Assembly: GCA_019426215.1 (NCBI GenBank)
Contig: CM033393.1
Span: forward strand, 25,608,591-25,672,590
Reading direction: 5' to 3'
Source: Buddleja alternifolia
Lineage: Eukaryota > Streptophyta > Magnoliopsida > Lamiales > Scrophulariaceae
Length of the DNA stretch: 64,000 bases
The notes beneath the pieces are model-generated. The model had not been told where the DNA came from, did no database searches, and saw nothing but the letters and a program-made list of their open reading frames with translations. Position numbers and translations under genes: made by a program. This document shows positions 1 to 9,819 of the stretch, one piece after another (within the stretch, counting starts at the first letter, position 1; each line of letters begins with the position of its first letter).

Positions 1-11
1 AGGTAGGATCT

Positions 12-395
12 ATGGTTTCGTACTCCGCATTTTTTGTGGTAAAAATGAGTTCGTCCTTTAACGCCCTGCTCGGAAGGGATTGGATTCATCAAAACTATTG
101 TTTGCCCTCAACATTACATCAGCTTTTGATATGCTGGAATGGGAAAAAATTCGAAGTAGTTAAGGCTGAAAATAATTCTTACTTTGTTGATGCTCAAATT
201 GTGAATGCTAGGTACAGCACCGAAAAGTTCAAAGTGAAAAACCAGGAAGGAGGGTCTGTCCTGGCTCTCGAAAAGACCATGGGGGAAGATGCAGAACGAA
301 AAGAAGTGGAAATCCAACTCGAGGAAGGAAGAGAAAAGATGTCCCAAATCGAAATAGGGCAATCTTCAGTAGAATCTGCGAAGTGTGATAATTAA
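12..395 (+). pseudogene. Tat-like gag-pol segment, aspartic protease region
   Basis: The 127-residue frame includes the segment FNALLGRDWIHQNYCLPSTL near residues 17-36. This matches the conserved 'LLGRDWIHxNxxxPSxLHQ' block at the C-terminal end of the retropepsin domain in Tat-type Ty3/gypsy polyproteins. The catalytic DSG triad would lie upstream, outside the window. After the block the frame becomes Glu/Lys-rich and ends at a TAA at 393-395; the next pol segment starts about 220 bases later in another frame. It is a fragment of the polyprotein rather than a separate gene. Confidence 0.7.
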
Positions 396-616
396 TTTAT
401 TTTTTTATGGTTATGTCCAAACAGTTTGTTATCCAAACAGTTTGTTATCGAAAATAGTAGAATCTACTCTCGTATTCGTATTGTTTATTTGAAAATGATG
501 GCTCGAATTCTCCTACATCTGATTCTGTTAGACGAATAGATCACAAAGCAGAAAATATAATCAAAGAAGGAATCCTGGAACCTGATGAAGATATCAGGCA
601 AGATGTACAAGATCCT

Positions 617-1778
617 TTGGAAGAAGTTAATCTCGGCACGTCCGAAAAACCAAGAATAACGTACATTAGTTCGAAAATAGAACAGAGTGAAAAGGAAGAA
701 TTGATCAAAGTTCTACATACTTATAAAGACTGTTTTGCCTGGGCTCATCACGAGATGCCAGGAATAGATATGTCTGTAATTACCAATAAAACCTGGATTT
801 AGACCAATAATTCAGGCTCCGAGAAGGTTTTCGCCTGATTTAATAGGTCCAATCAAAGAGGAGATCGAGAAATTGGTAGAGTCCAAGTTCATTAGACCAA
901 CCAGATACGTAGAATGGTTGGCTAATGTGGTGCCAGTTATTAAGAAAAATGGCAAGGTTCAGGTGTGCATTGATTTTAGGGACTTAAACAAAGCCACGCT
1001 GAAAGATGAATATCCAATGCCAATGGCTGATATTTTAATTGATGCAGCAACTCGATTTCAATATTTGTCTTTTATGGATGGATACTCGGGCTATTATCAG
1101 TTGAAAATAGTCGAGGCTGATAGGAACAAGACAGCATTTCGATGTCCAGGTGCCATAGGTAGCTTTGAATGGACAGTGATGCCCCTTGGCCTAAAGAACG
1201 CTGGGGCTACTTATCAAAGGACCATGAACTATATGTTTCATGATCTTACAGGGAAATCAATGGAGATTTACATTGATGATATGTGGAAGAGCTTTGATCT
1301 AACTTCTAATTGAGAAGGCCGAGGGATAGCTTTTGGAAGACGACTGCCGACGTAGCCAAGGATACTCTTTCGAAAGAAAATAGACGCATCAAGAACATGT
1401 TAAATCGTTGATCGAGGCCTTTGAACGAATAAGGCATTTTAATCTAAAATGAACCCTTTGAAATGCGCTTTTGGAGTGAAAGCCGGGAATTTTTTAGGTT
1501 TCTTAATTCATAATCGAGGAATTGAGGTAGATCGAAATAAGTCCAAAGCAATTTTAGAAGTAAAACCCCCTACGAACAAGAAAGAGTTACAACGACTTTT
1601 GGGGCAGGTGAACTTTCTACGAAGATTTATATCAAACTTAGCAGGAAAGACAGAGGTCTTTTCCCCACTTTTACGATTAAGAGAAGGAGAGGATTTTATC
1701 TGGGGAAGAAAGCAGCAAGAAGCTTTTGAGGCAATAAAACAATACCTCACTCAACCGCCAGTTTTAATTCACCCTTGA
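617..1778 (+). pseudogene. Reverse transcriptase of Tat-like element
   Basis: Three broken frames cover this domain. 617-802 holds the pre-RT segment with 'YKDCFAWAHHEMPGI', a hallmark of Tat/Athila pol. 873-1313 holds the RT palm: VCIDFRDLNKAT, FMDGYSGYYQ, TAFRCPGAIGSFEW, MPLGLKNAGATYQR and the catalytic YIDDM. 1449-1778 holds the thumb/connection, FLGFLIHNRGIEV and LLGQVNFLRRFI. Frameshifts near 803-870 and just after the YIDD box (1290-1450) break it, so no functional protein can be made. The catalytic aspartates themselves are intact. The enzyme would copy element RNA into cDNA in cytoplasmic particles. Confidence 0.88.
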
Positions 1779-1789
1779 AAAGGAAAGAG

Positions 1790-2621
1790 GCTAAGACTGT
1801 ACATATCAGCGGCAGATTGCTCAATTGGGTGTCTCTTAGTATAAGAAAACGATAGGGGATTCAAACAAGCCATTTTTTACTTAAGCGGGCTATTAAACGA
1901 AGTATAGAAAAGGTATTCATCTATTGAAAAATGGTGCCTTAGTTTATATTTCGCATCTGTTAAATTAAGACACTATTTCTCCGCATATATCATAGAAATA
2001 GTATCCCCAACGGACGTGATTAGATTCATGATGAATCAACCTTTGGTAAGGGTAAGGCTAACTAAGTGGAGTCTAAGTTTACTTCAGTTCGATTTGATTT
2101 ATGTGCCTCAAAAGGCTATAAAAGGACAGGCATTGGCTGACTTCCTAGCTGATCATCCTTCGAAAACCAATACACTGAGCAACCTCGAAATTGAATTTAT
2201 GGACTTGGTATCGTGGACCCTACATTTCGATGGATCAAGTACATAGGAAATTGTGGGGATTGGACTATACATAGTATCTCCAAACAAAGCAATCACCAAA
2301 ATATATGCAAAAATTGAGGGTGAATGTACAAATAATAGAGCAGAATACGAAGCTCTCATTTTAGGCTTGAAGGTTTTACTCGAGATGAATGTTAGAAATG
2401 TTGAGATAAGGGGTGATTCCCAATTAATCATAAATCAAGTGAAGGGAATATTTAAATGTGTAAGCCCATTGGCAGTAGCCTCCTTTGCCCGAGTACACGA
2501 ACTGATGAACAATTTTAATACCATCAAAGTCACTCATTTACTAAGAGACAGTAATCAGATAGTGAACGATTTGGCTCAGTTAGCTTCAGAATACAAATTA
2601 GACTCTATTTTGCTCGAATAA
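1790..2621 (+). pseudogene. RNase H region, including an archaeal-like second RNase H
   Basis: 1790-2150 keeps traces of the ordinary Ty3/gypsy RNase H (LYISAADCSIGCLLV, then 'RVRLTKWSLSLLQFDLIY' and 'GQALADFLADHP'). 2190-2621 is a second RNase H with the D-E-D-D pattern visible as LHFDGSS, NNRAEYEAL, RGDSQLIINQV and a degenerate final motif NQIVNDLAQLA. A second archaeal-type RNase H is an established feature of Tat-lineage elements. A stop after FDGSST (2244-2246) and others break the frame. Catalytic residues D, E and D of the second domain are still present. Confidence 0.78.
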
Positions 2622-2645
2622 GCAATCCGGCTCAAACCAAGAACG

Positions 2646-4027
2646 GTGTTACCTTTCGAACAGAGGCACATGTCGATTAATAAGATAGAAATTATGAAAG
2701 AAAAAGATGATTGGAGGTGCGAAATCGTGGAATATCTTAAAAACCCCGCAAAAGGAGGGTTCTCGAATAAATTAAAATTGACTGCGCATCATTATTTCTA
2801 TGATGGACAGGAACTATACAGAAAAGACTCCCAGGGAGTTTTATTAAAATGTCTTGATCTAGAGGATGCCATGATCATCATGGCCGAAACGCACAAAGGA
2901 ATATGTGGGACCCATCAAGCTGGACAGAAAATGAGATGGTTAATACATAGATATGGATACTATTGGCTAACAGTGTTAAGAGATTGTATAAATTATGCCG
3001 AGGGATGCAGGCAATGTCAAAGGTTCGGCAAAATATTAAGGTATCCTGCAGCCGAATTGAATTCAATAATCAAACCCTGGCCATTTTGAGGATGGGCCAT
3101 GGATATCAGTAGTGAAATCAAACCTGCCTCTTCTAAAAAACATAGCTATATCTTGGTAGCAACAATTTATTTCACGAAATGGATCGAGGCTAAGGCTTTC
3201 AAGAACATCAATTCAAAGCAAGTAATGGAGTTCATTAAAGAAAACATAATTACTAGATTTGGGATCCCTGAATCTATAACGGTTGATCAGGACAGAATTT
3301 TTAACAGCACCGAGATGCTTGAATTCCTAAATCAGTTTGGAATCAAGTTATTAAACTCAACACCTTATTATGCCCAGGCGAACGGGCAGGCTGAATCATC
3401 AAATAAGTTGATTAAAGGTTGCATTTCAAAAATGATAAGAAATAACCCCAGAAATTGACACGACCTGCTAATTGATGCATTATGGGCCTTGAGAACAATC
3501 AGGAAAGATAGTTTGGGAATATATCCATTTCAACTGGTCTATGTCCATGAGGCTGTGATTCCTATAGAAATCAGTATCAAATCAAAAAGAGTTTGCGAAC
3601 AAATGCACCTTACAGCGGAAGAATATATCGAAAATATGAACATCGAAAAATTAGATCATGAAATATGGCAAATTATGGCTTTAAAACAAATCGAGCTCCA
3701 AAAGAAGAAGGTCAAGAAAAGTTACAATAAAAAAGTGAAGACAAGATCCTTTGAGATTGGGGACTTAGTATGGAAAATGATTCTACCTGAAGGGTCGAAA
3801 GATCATTTTTACGAAAAATGGTCACCTAAGTGGGAGGACCATTTTTAATTTCGAATAAGTTATCAGGAAATTCCTTTAAAATTCAGTATTTAAATGGGAA
3901 TGAATATGGAAGAGCTTTAAATGCGAAATATTTAAAGAAATACACACCAAGTATATGGAAAGAAAACGAAGCAATTATATTTAAAAGACTACCCAAAACG
4001 AGCAAAAATTTCTTACAATTAAAATAA
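2646..4027 (+). pseudogene. Integrase of Tat-like element
   Basis: Segments at 2646-3089, 3099-3458, 3489-3848 and 3830-4027 give the zinc-binding HHCC region (HKGICGTHQAG ... CINYAEGCRQCQRFG), the catalytic core and the C-terminal domain. In the core the first Asp is in MDISSEI, the second in TVDQDRIFNS (usual form S/T-D-N/Q-G) and the Glu in YYAQANGQAESSNK. The C-terminal part carries YEKWSPKWEDHFLIS-like and NAKYLKKY motifs. One stop after MIRNNPRN (3456-3458) and frameshifts near 3090 and 3840 inactivate it. Integrase would insert the cDNA into host chromatin. Confidence 0.85.
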
Positions 4028-4057
4028 GAAATATTAAGGTACATCATTCGAGTTTAT

Positions 4058-4934
4058 CTAAGACTTAATGAAATACGAAGAGCTGGCTAATACATCCAGG
4101 GCAGAATCAAAGGTGTCTCTCTCAAGCAAAGCGGGTTTGACTACTTCTTCGAGCTCGTAAGTCAACCCGGTTATCTGATCGTTCAAGGTTGATAGGTCTC
4201 GGTCGACTTGGTCAACTAAGTGAGTCAAACAATCCCTTTCGAGTTCAAGATTAGCGATCTGAGCATCTAGTACTGCAATTCTAGCCAAAAGATCCACTCG
4301 AGAATTCTCTAGAACAGCCACCTGACCATGAAGTTGATCCATTTGCTGGGCATAGCCAGGGGGCACCTCTCCTTCGAAGGGATTCATGCCTTGATCGATG
4401 GAGGCAAGAAGTTTGATAAGGCTGTTTTCGAACACTTCGCGTGCAGTTCGAAACATAGGCAACCACTGATCAGCCATCCTCGGATCCGCCTCATCAAGAA
4501 GGAAACGGAGCTTTTCTAACAACCTGGAATCAGTCAGCCTATGCCTGATGTCATGAAGAGCTTTGTGTAGAGAAACTTGAGAAAATGTCAATGGAGCCGC
4601 ACTCCCTGAAGATGAAACCGCGAAATTAAACAAGAAACTTAAGAAGATAACGAAATATCATATGTATGATCAATAGACGCGAACCTTCGGACGGGGGAGC
4701 AAGAGCCATAGAGCTCGAAGGACCAGGGTCCAAATTCGATCCAGGAAGATTGGTATGGGGAGGAACATCCTCGAGCTCTTCTATCTGAACTGAAGATGAA
4801 GCAAGCAAAGAGCCAAGGGTAAGATGAGGTCCAAGGGCAAGATTTAAGCCAATGCCATGGAGGATGGATGAATCCACAATAATAGTAGAAATTCCTGTCG
4901 GAGTGCCAAGAGAAAACCTCACTGAGGATGGCAA
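4058..4934 (-). pseudogene. C-terminal coiled-coil part of the antisense PMD-type gene
   Basis: Two minus-strand frames, 4633-4058 (191 aa) and 4934-4626, overlap across a likely frameshift or intron boundary. The 191-aa part is strongly heptad-like (MDQLHGQVAVLENSRVDLL ... LDAQIANLELERDCLTHLVD), consistent with a long coiled coil. The upstream part is Ser/Pro/Gly-rich. Coiled-coil tails after a plant mobile domain are common in genes of this kind. I assign it to the same gene as 6438-7731 because of shared strand, spacing and absence of any other start; intron positions are not proven. No separate function can be given. Confidence 0.55.
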
Positions 4935-4975
4935 GCTAGGAATGCCTACGTTTTCAAAGAAGGAAGGCCCTATGC

Positions 4976-5785
4976 TTAAGTTTTCAAGAAGGGAATACCC
5001 TGGAAGGAATTTTTCATAAATATATATACAGATATTAAACTTCTCTCAAAAAAGGTAAACGCACGAGCGCATGTACCTGACATAGAAGCCCTCGAAGTGC
5101 CAGGGGTAGTACCGATGATAACCTCTGGATCAGCATCCACTCTAAGTGAAACTTCGGGAGTGGGAGAGAAAGGCAAGGTGTCAGAAGGAGAGGCTGCAAC
5201 AAAAAAGGCACCAATGTCGTTGTTACGAAAAGAAACCTTGGAATAATTTGGCTAAGGAATATAAAAATGAAATGTATACCTTCGGGGTTGCTCGTTTCGA
5301 GACTGCCCTCGGATAACACATGTTGAGTTCCAGGTAAAATTTCGAGCGAATCCTCCTCAAGATTGGTCTCAGAGGTGTCCATAATGTCAGCCTCAGTGAC
5401 TGACGTGCTATTTTTGAGAACGGCAGCTCCACTCGAAGAACCTATGCAAAGAAAATATGCAAGTATGAACAGCTTTTCGAACGAAAAGTAAATCAATGAG
5501 ATAAAAAGTCATCCTAAATTAGGGATTTACCTGAAGCTTCGAGAGTCCCTTTCAATCGAGAACGTTTTCTACTTCTTAGTTGAAGAGCGTATGGATTTAT
5601 GTCATCCTCTTCATCTTCACTATCACCAAATGTTCGAGGGACCTCTTCTCGAAGAGTGGAAGCTGGGGGCTCCCGAATGGTGATGGCACCAGAAGCAGGA
5701 GTTGGAATATCAGGGAGATCAGATGCAGTGGATGAAGCTCGAAGGGCTTGAGATAGGGCGACAACTTCCTGAATTTGGGGATCAT
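4976..5785 (-). pseudogene. Ser/Pro-rich middle portion of the antisense gene
   Basis: Short minus-strand frames (5785-5597, 5496-5035, 5176-4976) are separated by stretches that look like small introns. They encode low-complexity acidic/Ser/Pro-rich sequence, for example SVTEADIMDTSETNLEEDSL, with no recognised domain. Candidate acceptor and donor dinucleotides are present, but I could not fix a splicing pattern. The segment lies between the PMD core and the coiled-coil tail on the same strand, so it is probably a linker of the same protein. Confidence in coding status is modest. Confidence 0.4.
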
Positions 5786-6437
5786 CCCGTTCGAATCTTC
5801 AGCCCGAAGTCAGAGCATACGGGATGATGTAATCGTTATCCTGTGGGAGGGTGACAATTAGAAACAAAGGGTATTCGAAATGAGAGAGACTTAAGAAGAC
5901 ATGTAGTTACCTCGTTCGATAAAAGGCTCGAGAGTTGAGCCATGTTCACTATGCCAACGCAAAGCCGGGTAATACCAGTGATTTGCTTTCGAATAATTTT
6001 CCTCGAGTAACTACGCCTCAAGATAGCATTCCAGAAGTCCACGAAGCACGCTTCTACTTAAAGGACTCTACAGAAAATTGGTACAAAACAAAGGGGAATC
6101 TGGAAGGAGGCTTGGTTTCGAATCAGGGCTTCAGCCTTAGTCTGTTAGCTGTTTGATATGTGAAATTGCCTGTCGGATCAGGGGAGATTCATGGTACCCA
6201 GGAACGGTAATGCGAAACACTGGGTTATACCAAATTGTCTCAAGCAAAGCTACAAAACAAGATGCAAGAAAGTGAGCGAATAACATTAACGCATTCGAAA
6301 TATAAAAATTTTACCTGTGGATTGTGAACTTCAACTCCTAGGGTGTGATCAGCAAAAGGGAGGTCTCGAGAGAATAGGACAGACCTCCAGTATGGATGTT
6401 CATCAGTAGAAGGATTGAGTGAGTCAATTGTCCTCAT

Positions 6438-7731
6438 CTAGTTGGGCAGTGCAGCATGAGACCAATGAGTGCTTACTTGGTCGTACCTCATCTCAAAAAA
6501 AGGACACCAAGTAGAGACGTAGAGGGGATTATAAATGGCAGCCAAGGCCATGAGATATGAAGTTATCTTGAGGGGAATCAACAAGTTCACACAAACTTCC
6601 CCATAGCACGCCCAATTCGAAATGGGCTCAAATTGAGGACCAGAGGTCTTTTTCGAAGGCCTGTGTACTTCATTTCGAATTGAGTCTTTGAGGTCTTGAA
6701 TAGACCTAATGTGCAATAACTCAGGGTAATAAAGGAATATCCAGCATGTTAGTAACCAGAGGGGGCCAGCTAATTTATTGGCATTCGAAGGGTCGCGATG
6801 AAGATTGAACATCATGAGATAGAATTGGGCCAACACCAAGGAGGCTAATTCGATGGGTCCCATGGTGACAGGAATATTGGCAGATAAATTAAGAAAAGTT
6901 TTGTTTACCACACAGCCGGCGTTCATAAACAATGGGGAAAAATGAAATTAAAAAATAGTACCTCTTCGAAAGAGGTAACCATGTCATTAGAATTGATAAA
7001 GTGCCTAACCAGAGTTGTATAGGCGATGTTAGCACCTCTATTTTTGCCATGGTGCCTCAGCCAGGTTTCGGTAGACGCCAGGAGAGCCCGGGTGTTGGGT
7101 AATGGTTCGCCGGTAGGAAGAGTCGCACCCGTTGGAGAAAAGCCCGTGATCAAGGCTACGTCCTCCAAAGTGATCGTCCGAAAACCCCGGGGCAAGACGA
7201 AACAGTTGTAAGAGGGATGCCATGAGTAAGCTAAGGCATCCGTAACCACCTGTTCGAAAGGGAGAATCGGGTAGCAAGCTATTCAAATAAGCCCCATCAA
7301 TCGATTTCCTTCCCACTTACTATGGAATTGTCTCAACCTCTCGAACCAGGGATAGGCATCGACGACTCCAATCCATCCATTGGTCGGTTTGGTCCTATTC
7401 ATCCAACCGAACTTATCGCTCACTATACATTGAAAAAGAGGAGCGTCGTTCTCCAAAGCGGGCCAAGTCCGAGTAAATCGGGATTACCCTCAGAAGAAGG
7501 CTCGAATGCTTCGGGTTGAAATCGCGGACCGAGACCCACATAGTTAAGCGATTGGTCACGGCGATCGAAAACCCATGGCGGGACTATATGGCTAGAACCG
7601 AGCAGAGATATTTTTTCACCACGATAGTGAGCATCGAAATCCTTGATAATTTGAAACAGGTCTTGGGCGTCTTCACAATCCAAGACGTTTGCTCGAGCAA
7701 CCAAACGAGAAAAGTTGTGAGAGTTCGCCAT
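6438..7731 (-). pseudogene. Plant mobile domain (PMD, aminotransferase-like) gene, antisense to the retrotransposon
   Basis: The start is taken as the ATG at 7731-7729 (MANSHNFSRLVARANVLDC), 200 bases downstream of a TATA box on the same strand. 7249-6970 encodes the diagnostic PMD block: SWHPSYNCFVLPRGFRTITL, then EDVALITGFSPTG, matching the 'T-F-P-x-G-E-x-T-x-T-L-x-D-V-x-x-L-x-G-L' core. 6932-6438 encodes the helical part (LASLVLAQFYLMMFNL, LLTCWIFLYYPEL). A GT donor-like site near 6960 followed by AT-rich sequence suggests an intron between these. A frameshift near 7440 and a stop near 7283 break it. PMD proteins are linked to gene silencing (MAIL1/MAIN family) and occur inside MULE and Ty3/gypsy elements. 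Confidence 0.7.
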
Positions 7732-7771
7732 TGGAAGAGTTTTTGAGGAGAAGATACGAACTCGAGGAGGA

Positions 7772-7883
7772 GTGAAGAAGATGAATTTTTCGAAAATCTT
7801 GAGATACGGCTTACTCGAACTCGCACTGTGAAGAAGATGAAGTTTTCGAAAAGCTTGAAAATACGGCTTACTCGAAAAGTGAA
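7772..7883 (-). repeat. 56-bp tandem duplication in the 5' leader of the antisense gene
   Basis: Two copies, 7772-7827 and 7828-7883, share GTGAAGAAGATGAA, TTTTCGAAAA and ATACGGCTTACTCGAA at a constant 56-bp offset. They lie between the TATA box and the presumed ATG of the PMD gene, so they would be in its 5' untranslated leader. Confidence 0.8.
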
Positions 7884-7931
7884 GGGGAGAGATTTGATAG
7901 CACTGTAAGTTGGCCGAGAAAGGCAATTGGA

Positions 7932-7939
7932 TATTTATA
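7932..7939 (-). promoter_or_regulatory. TATA box for the antisense PMD gene
   Basis: The minus strand reads ACCCTATAAATATCC here, a strong plant TATA box. A transcription start about 25-30 bases downstream would fall near 7905, giving a leader of about 170 bases to the ATG at 7731. This supports an independent minus-strand transcription unit. No transcript evidence is available. Confidence 0.6.
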
Positions 7940-8242
7940 GGGTTTAAGTATCCGAACGCGAAAAGACGCGTCTACTACTTAAAGGGAAGAGGAAGAGTCT
8001 CGTACATTTTTTACCCGCCAAAAAATGAAGAGCCTCTTGAAAAAGGATGTGTCTATAGAGAGTTTAAGTGTCCAATCATGAAAAGACACAACTGTTAATC
8101 CATGAGGAAGGCGAAAAGCCCAGGTGACTTTAATGAAGGGCACGATCTTCCATACCCACCAGAGTATGAAATTATCATCAATGAAGGATGTGTACATTAA
8201 TACACATGAACTCAAAACGTACATGTGTATTAGGGAGGCATT

Positions 8243-9018
8243 TGTTCACACTACAAATTAATATAGCTCTTCGAATTATAAAACCCAAAAGACCCAAATA
8301 CGAGGAGATCAGCAAAGGAAAAAATGGGCCCATAAATAAATGGGGCAAGGTCCATTAAAGTCAAGAGATAACAAGACATAGGCCGAAAAAGCCCAACAGT
8401 CGAATTTGAATAGTGAAGGGAGCCCAAAATCCAATAAGCTGCATTGAAGACACGCCAATTTGAGGATTTTCAAAGAGACGGTTTAAAGCAGTTGAAGGCA
8501 GTTCCTGAAAAAGAAGAACGTGGGTTCCCACGGTCGGGATATAGGAAGCCAGAAAAAAAAAAGGAATAACAGACAATTAGACAGACTCTTCAAAATTTAT
8601 TTCTTTCTTTCAGTAGTTTGTAACAATCGTAGACGTAATTAGGCTTAGTTTAATTCTAGAGTAACTAGTCAGTAGCATAAAGTAGTTCGTTAGCAGCGTT
8701 GTAATCAAGCACTCTATTCTTGTATCTAGAAGAATTCATCCGAGAATTCATGGATGCATATTTTTACTTGAGTCTTTAAGTGTTCATTAATTACTTAAGT
8801 TTTAGTATATCTCTTAATTTATTGCGATCATTGCATCACGAAAATATTTGCAAGACTTAAACCACAATTAGCACATATAGGCAGGGGTTATTAGATAATT
8901 CTAAGTTGCGAATTATCACGGGGCTTGGATCGACCACTCGAAATCCTTCCCTAGTCTAGTTTGTTTAAAAACACGAAACACTACTAATAATTTTTATTTT
9001 GTGGCATTTCTGTAGACT
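8243..9018 (+). repeat. Probable 3' LTR of the Tat-like element
   Basis: A purine-rich stretch (TAGGGAGGCATT, 8231-8242) precedes TGTTCACAC, a plausible polypurine tract and LTR start. The body has typical LTR R/U5 features: the T-rich then GTAATCAAGCACTC and repeated GAATTCAT segments at 8700-8760. The right end is placed near ACTCCA at about 9018, but the 5' copy is outside the window, so both the end and the target-site duplication are unconfirmed. Confidence 0.5.
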
Positions 9019-9537
9019 CCAACTATTGCCCCTTCAATCACACCACTTCTTTAGGATTTTGCATCTTCTAAACTCTAACTTGCGAATTCACCCTCAAATT
9101 AGATTAATTTTAGCATATTTACCCAATTAGTGATCCTTTTAATTTTATGAACTCCATTTTTATATAAACTTATTTCATATATTAAATCTATATATAATAA
9201 AATACAATCATTGAGGTTATTCAAGTAAATGCACACATAGATGGCTACATTGAACTCAATTGTATCACGTAAGTAATTATTTTATATTTCTTTTATCGAA
9301 TGTATATAAAAGTTGTTATCAATCATTATCCAAATAGTTAAATATGAAAATTCAAAAGTACGGTGGGTTGCACTAGTAGCACCCACGACACCCAGGTCTT
9401 GATACGTAACCTTTAGGATTCCAAATTCAACACAGAACCAAAATAGAATTATGCGGGGTGTTCAGTCTCACACCTCCAAGTGTGAATCCTTTATGCATGC
9501 ACTGATCAACAGTCAATATCCATGGAACGGTTAATTC
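9019..9537. other. Noncoding flank between elements
   Basis: AT-rich sequence with no credible ORF. The stretch 9360-9530 contains a few GC-richer segments (GCACCCACGACACCCAGG) but no recognisable gene, RNA or repeat boundary. Confidence 0.5.
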
Positions 9538-9684
9538 CATGCTACCCACTTGGGTACGTGTCCAAGTGGGTATTAAACCGTTAGATCATACATGATGAGG
9601 TGATCATTTCACTTTATAACATCATCATGTGTAGATCCAGCGGTCTAAAACCCACTTGGGCACGTACCCAAAGTGGGTAGCATG
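9538..9684. mobile_element. Foldback MITE, about 147 bp
   Basis: The left arm CATGCTACCCACTTGGGTAC (9538-9557) and the right arm ending GTACCCAAAGTGGGTAGCATG are reverse complements with one extra base. Complementarity continues inward: TTAAACCGTTAGATC pairs with GATCCAGCGGTCTAAA, and ACATGATGAGGTGA pairs with ATAACATCATCATGT. The whole unit therefore folds into one long imperfect hairpin. No transposase match is possible at this size; superfamily is unknown. Confidence 0.7.
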
Positions 9685-9819
9685 AAATTTCCCGGATGGA
9701 ACAATGTACTCTCAAAGGAGAATGTTGCACAAGCAAGCCTTGACGAGATTATGATATCCCTTTTTCTCAAATTTCTATGGATTGAAACTTTATTCAGGAT
9801 CACGATCTTGGAGAACGTT

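Larger units (their letters stand above)
1..9018 (+). mobile_element. Tat-like Ty3/gypsy retrotransposon, 3' portion, decayed
   Basis: The left end lies outside the window. Reading rightward on the + strand come a protease-region remnant (12-395), RT (617-1778), RNase H segments (1790-2621), integrase (2646-4027), then about 4 kb carrying an antisense gene (4058-7939), and a probable 3' LTR (8243 to about 9018). The order RT-RNase H-integrase is that of Ty3/gypsy. The second, archaeal-like RNase H and the long region with extra ORFs between integrase and the 3' LTR point to the Tat/Ogre-Retand group. Many stops and frameshifts make the pol inactive. Lineage assignment rests on motif recognition; a tree of the RT would settle it. 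Confidence 0.8.
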
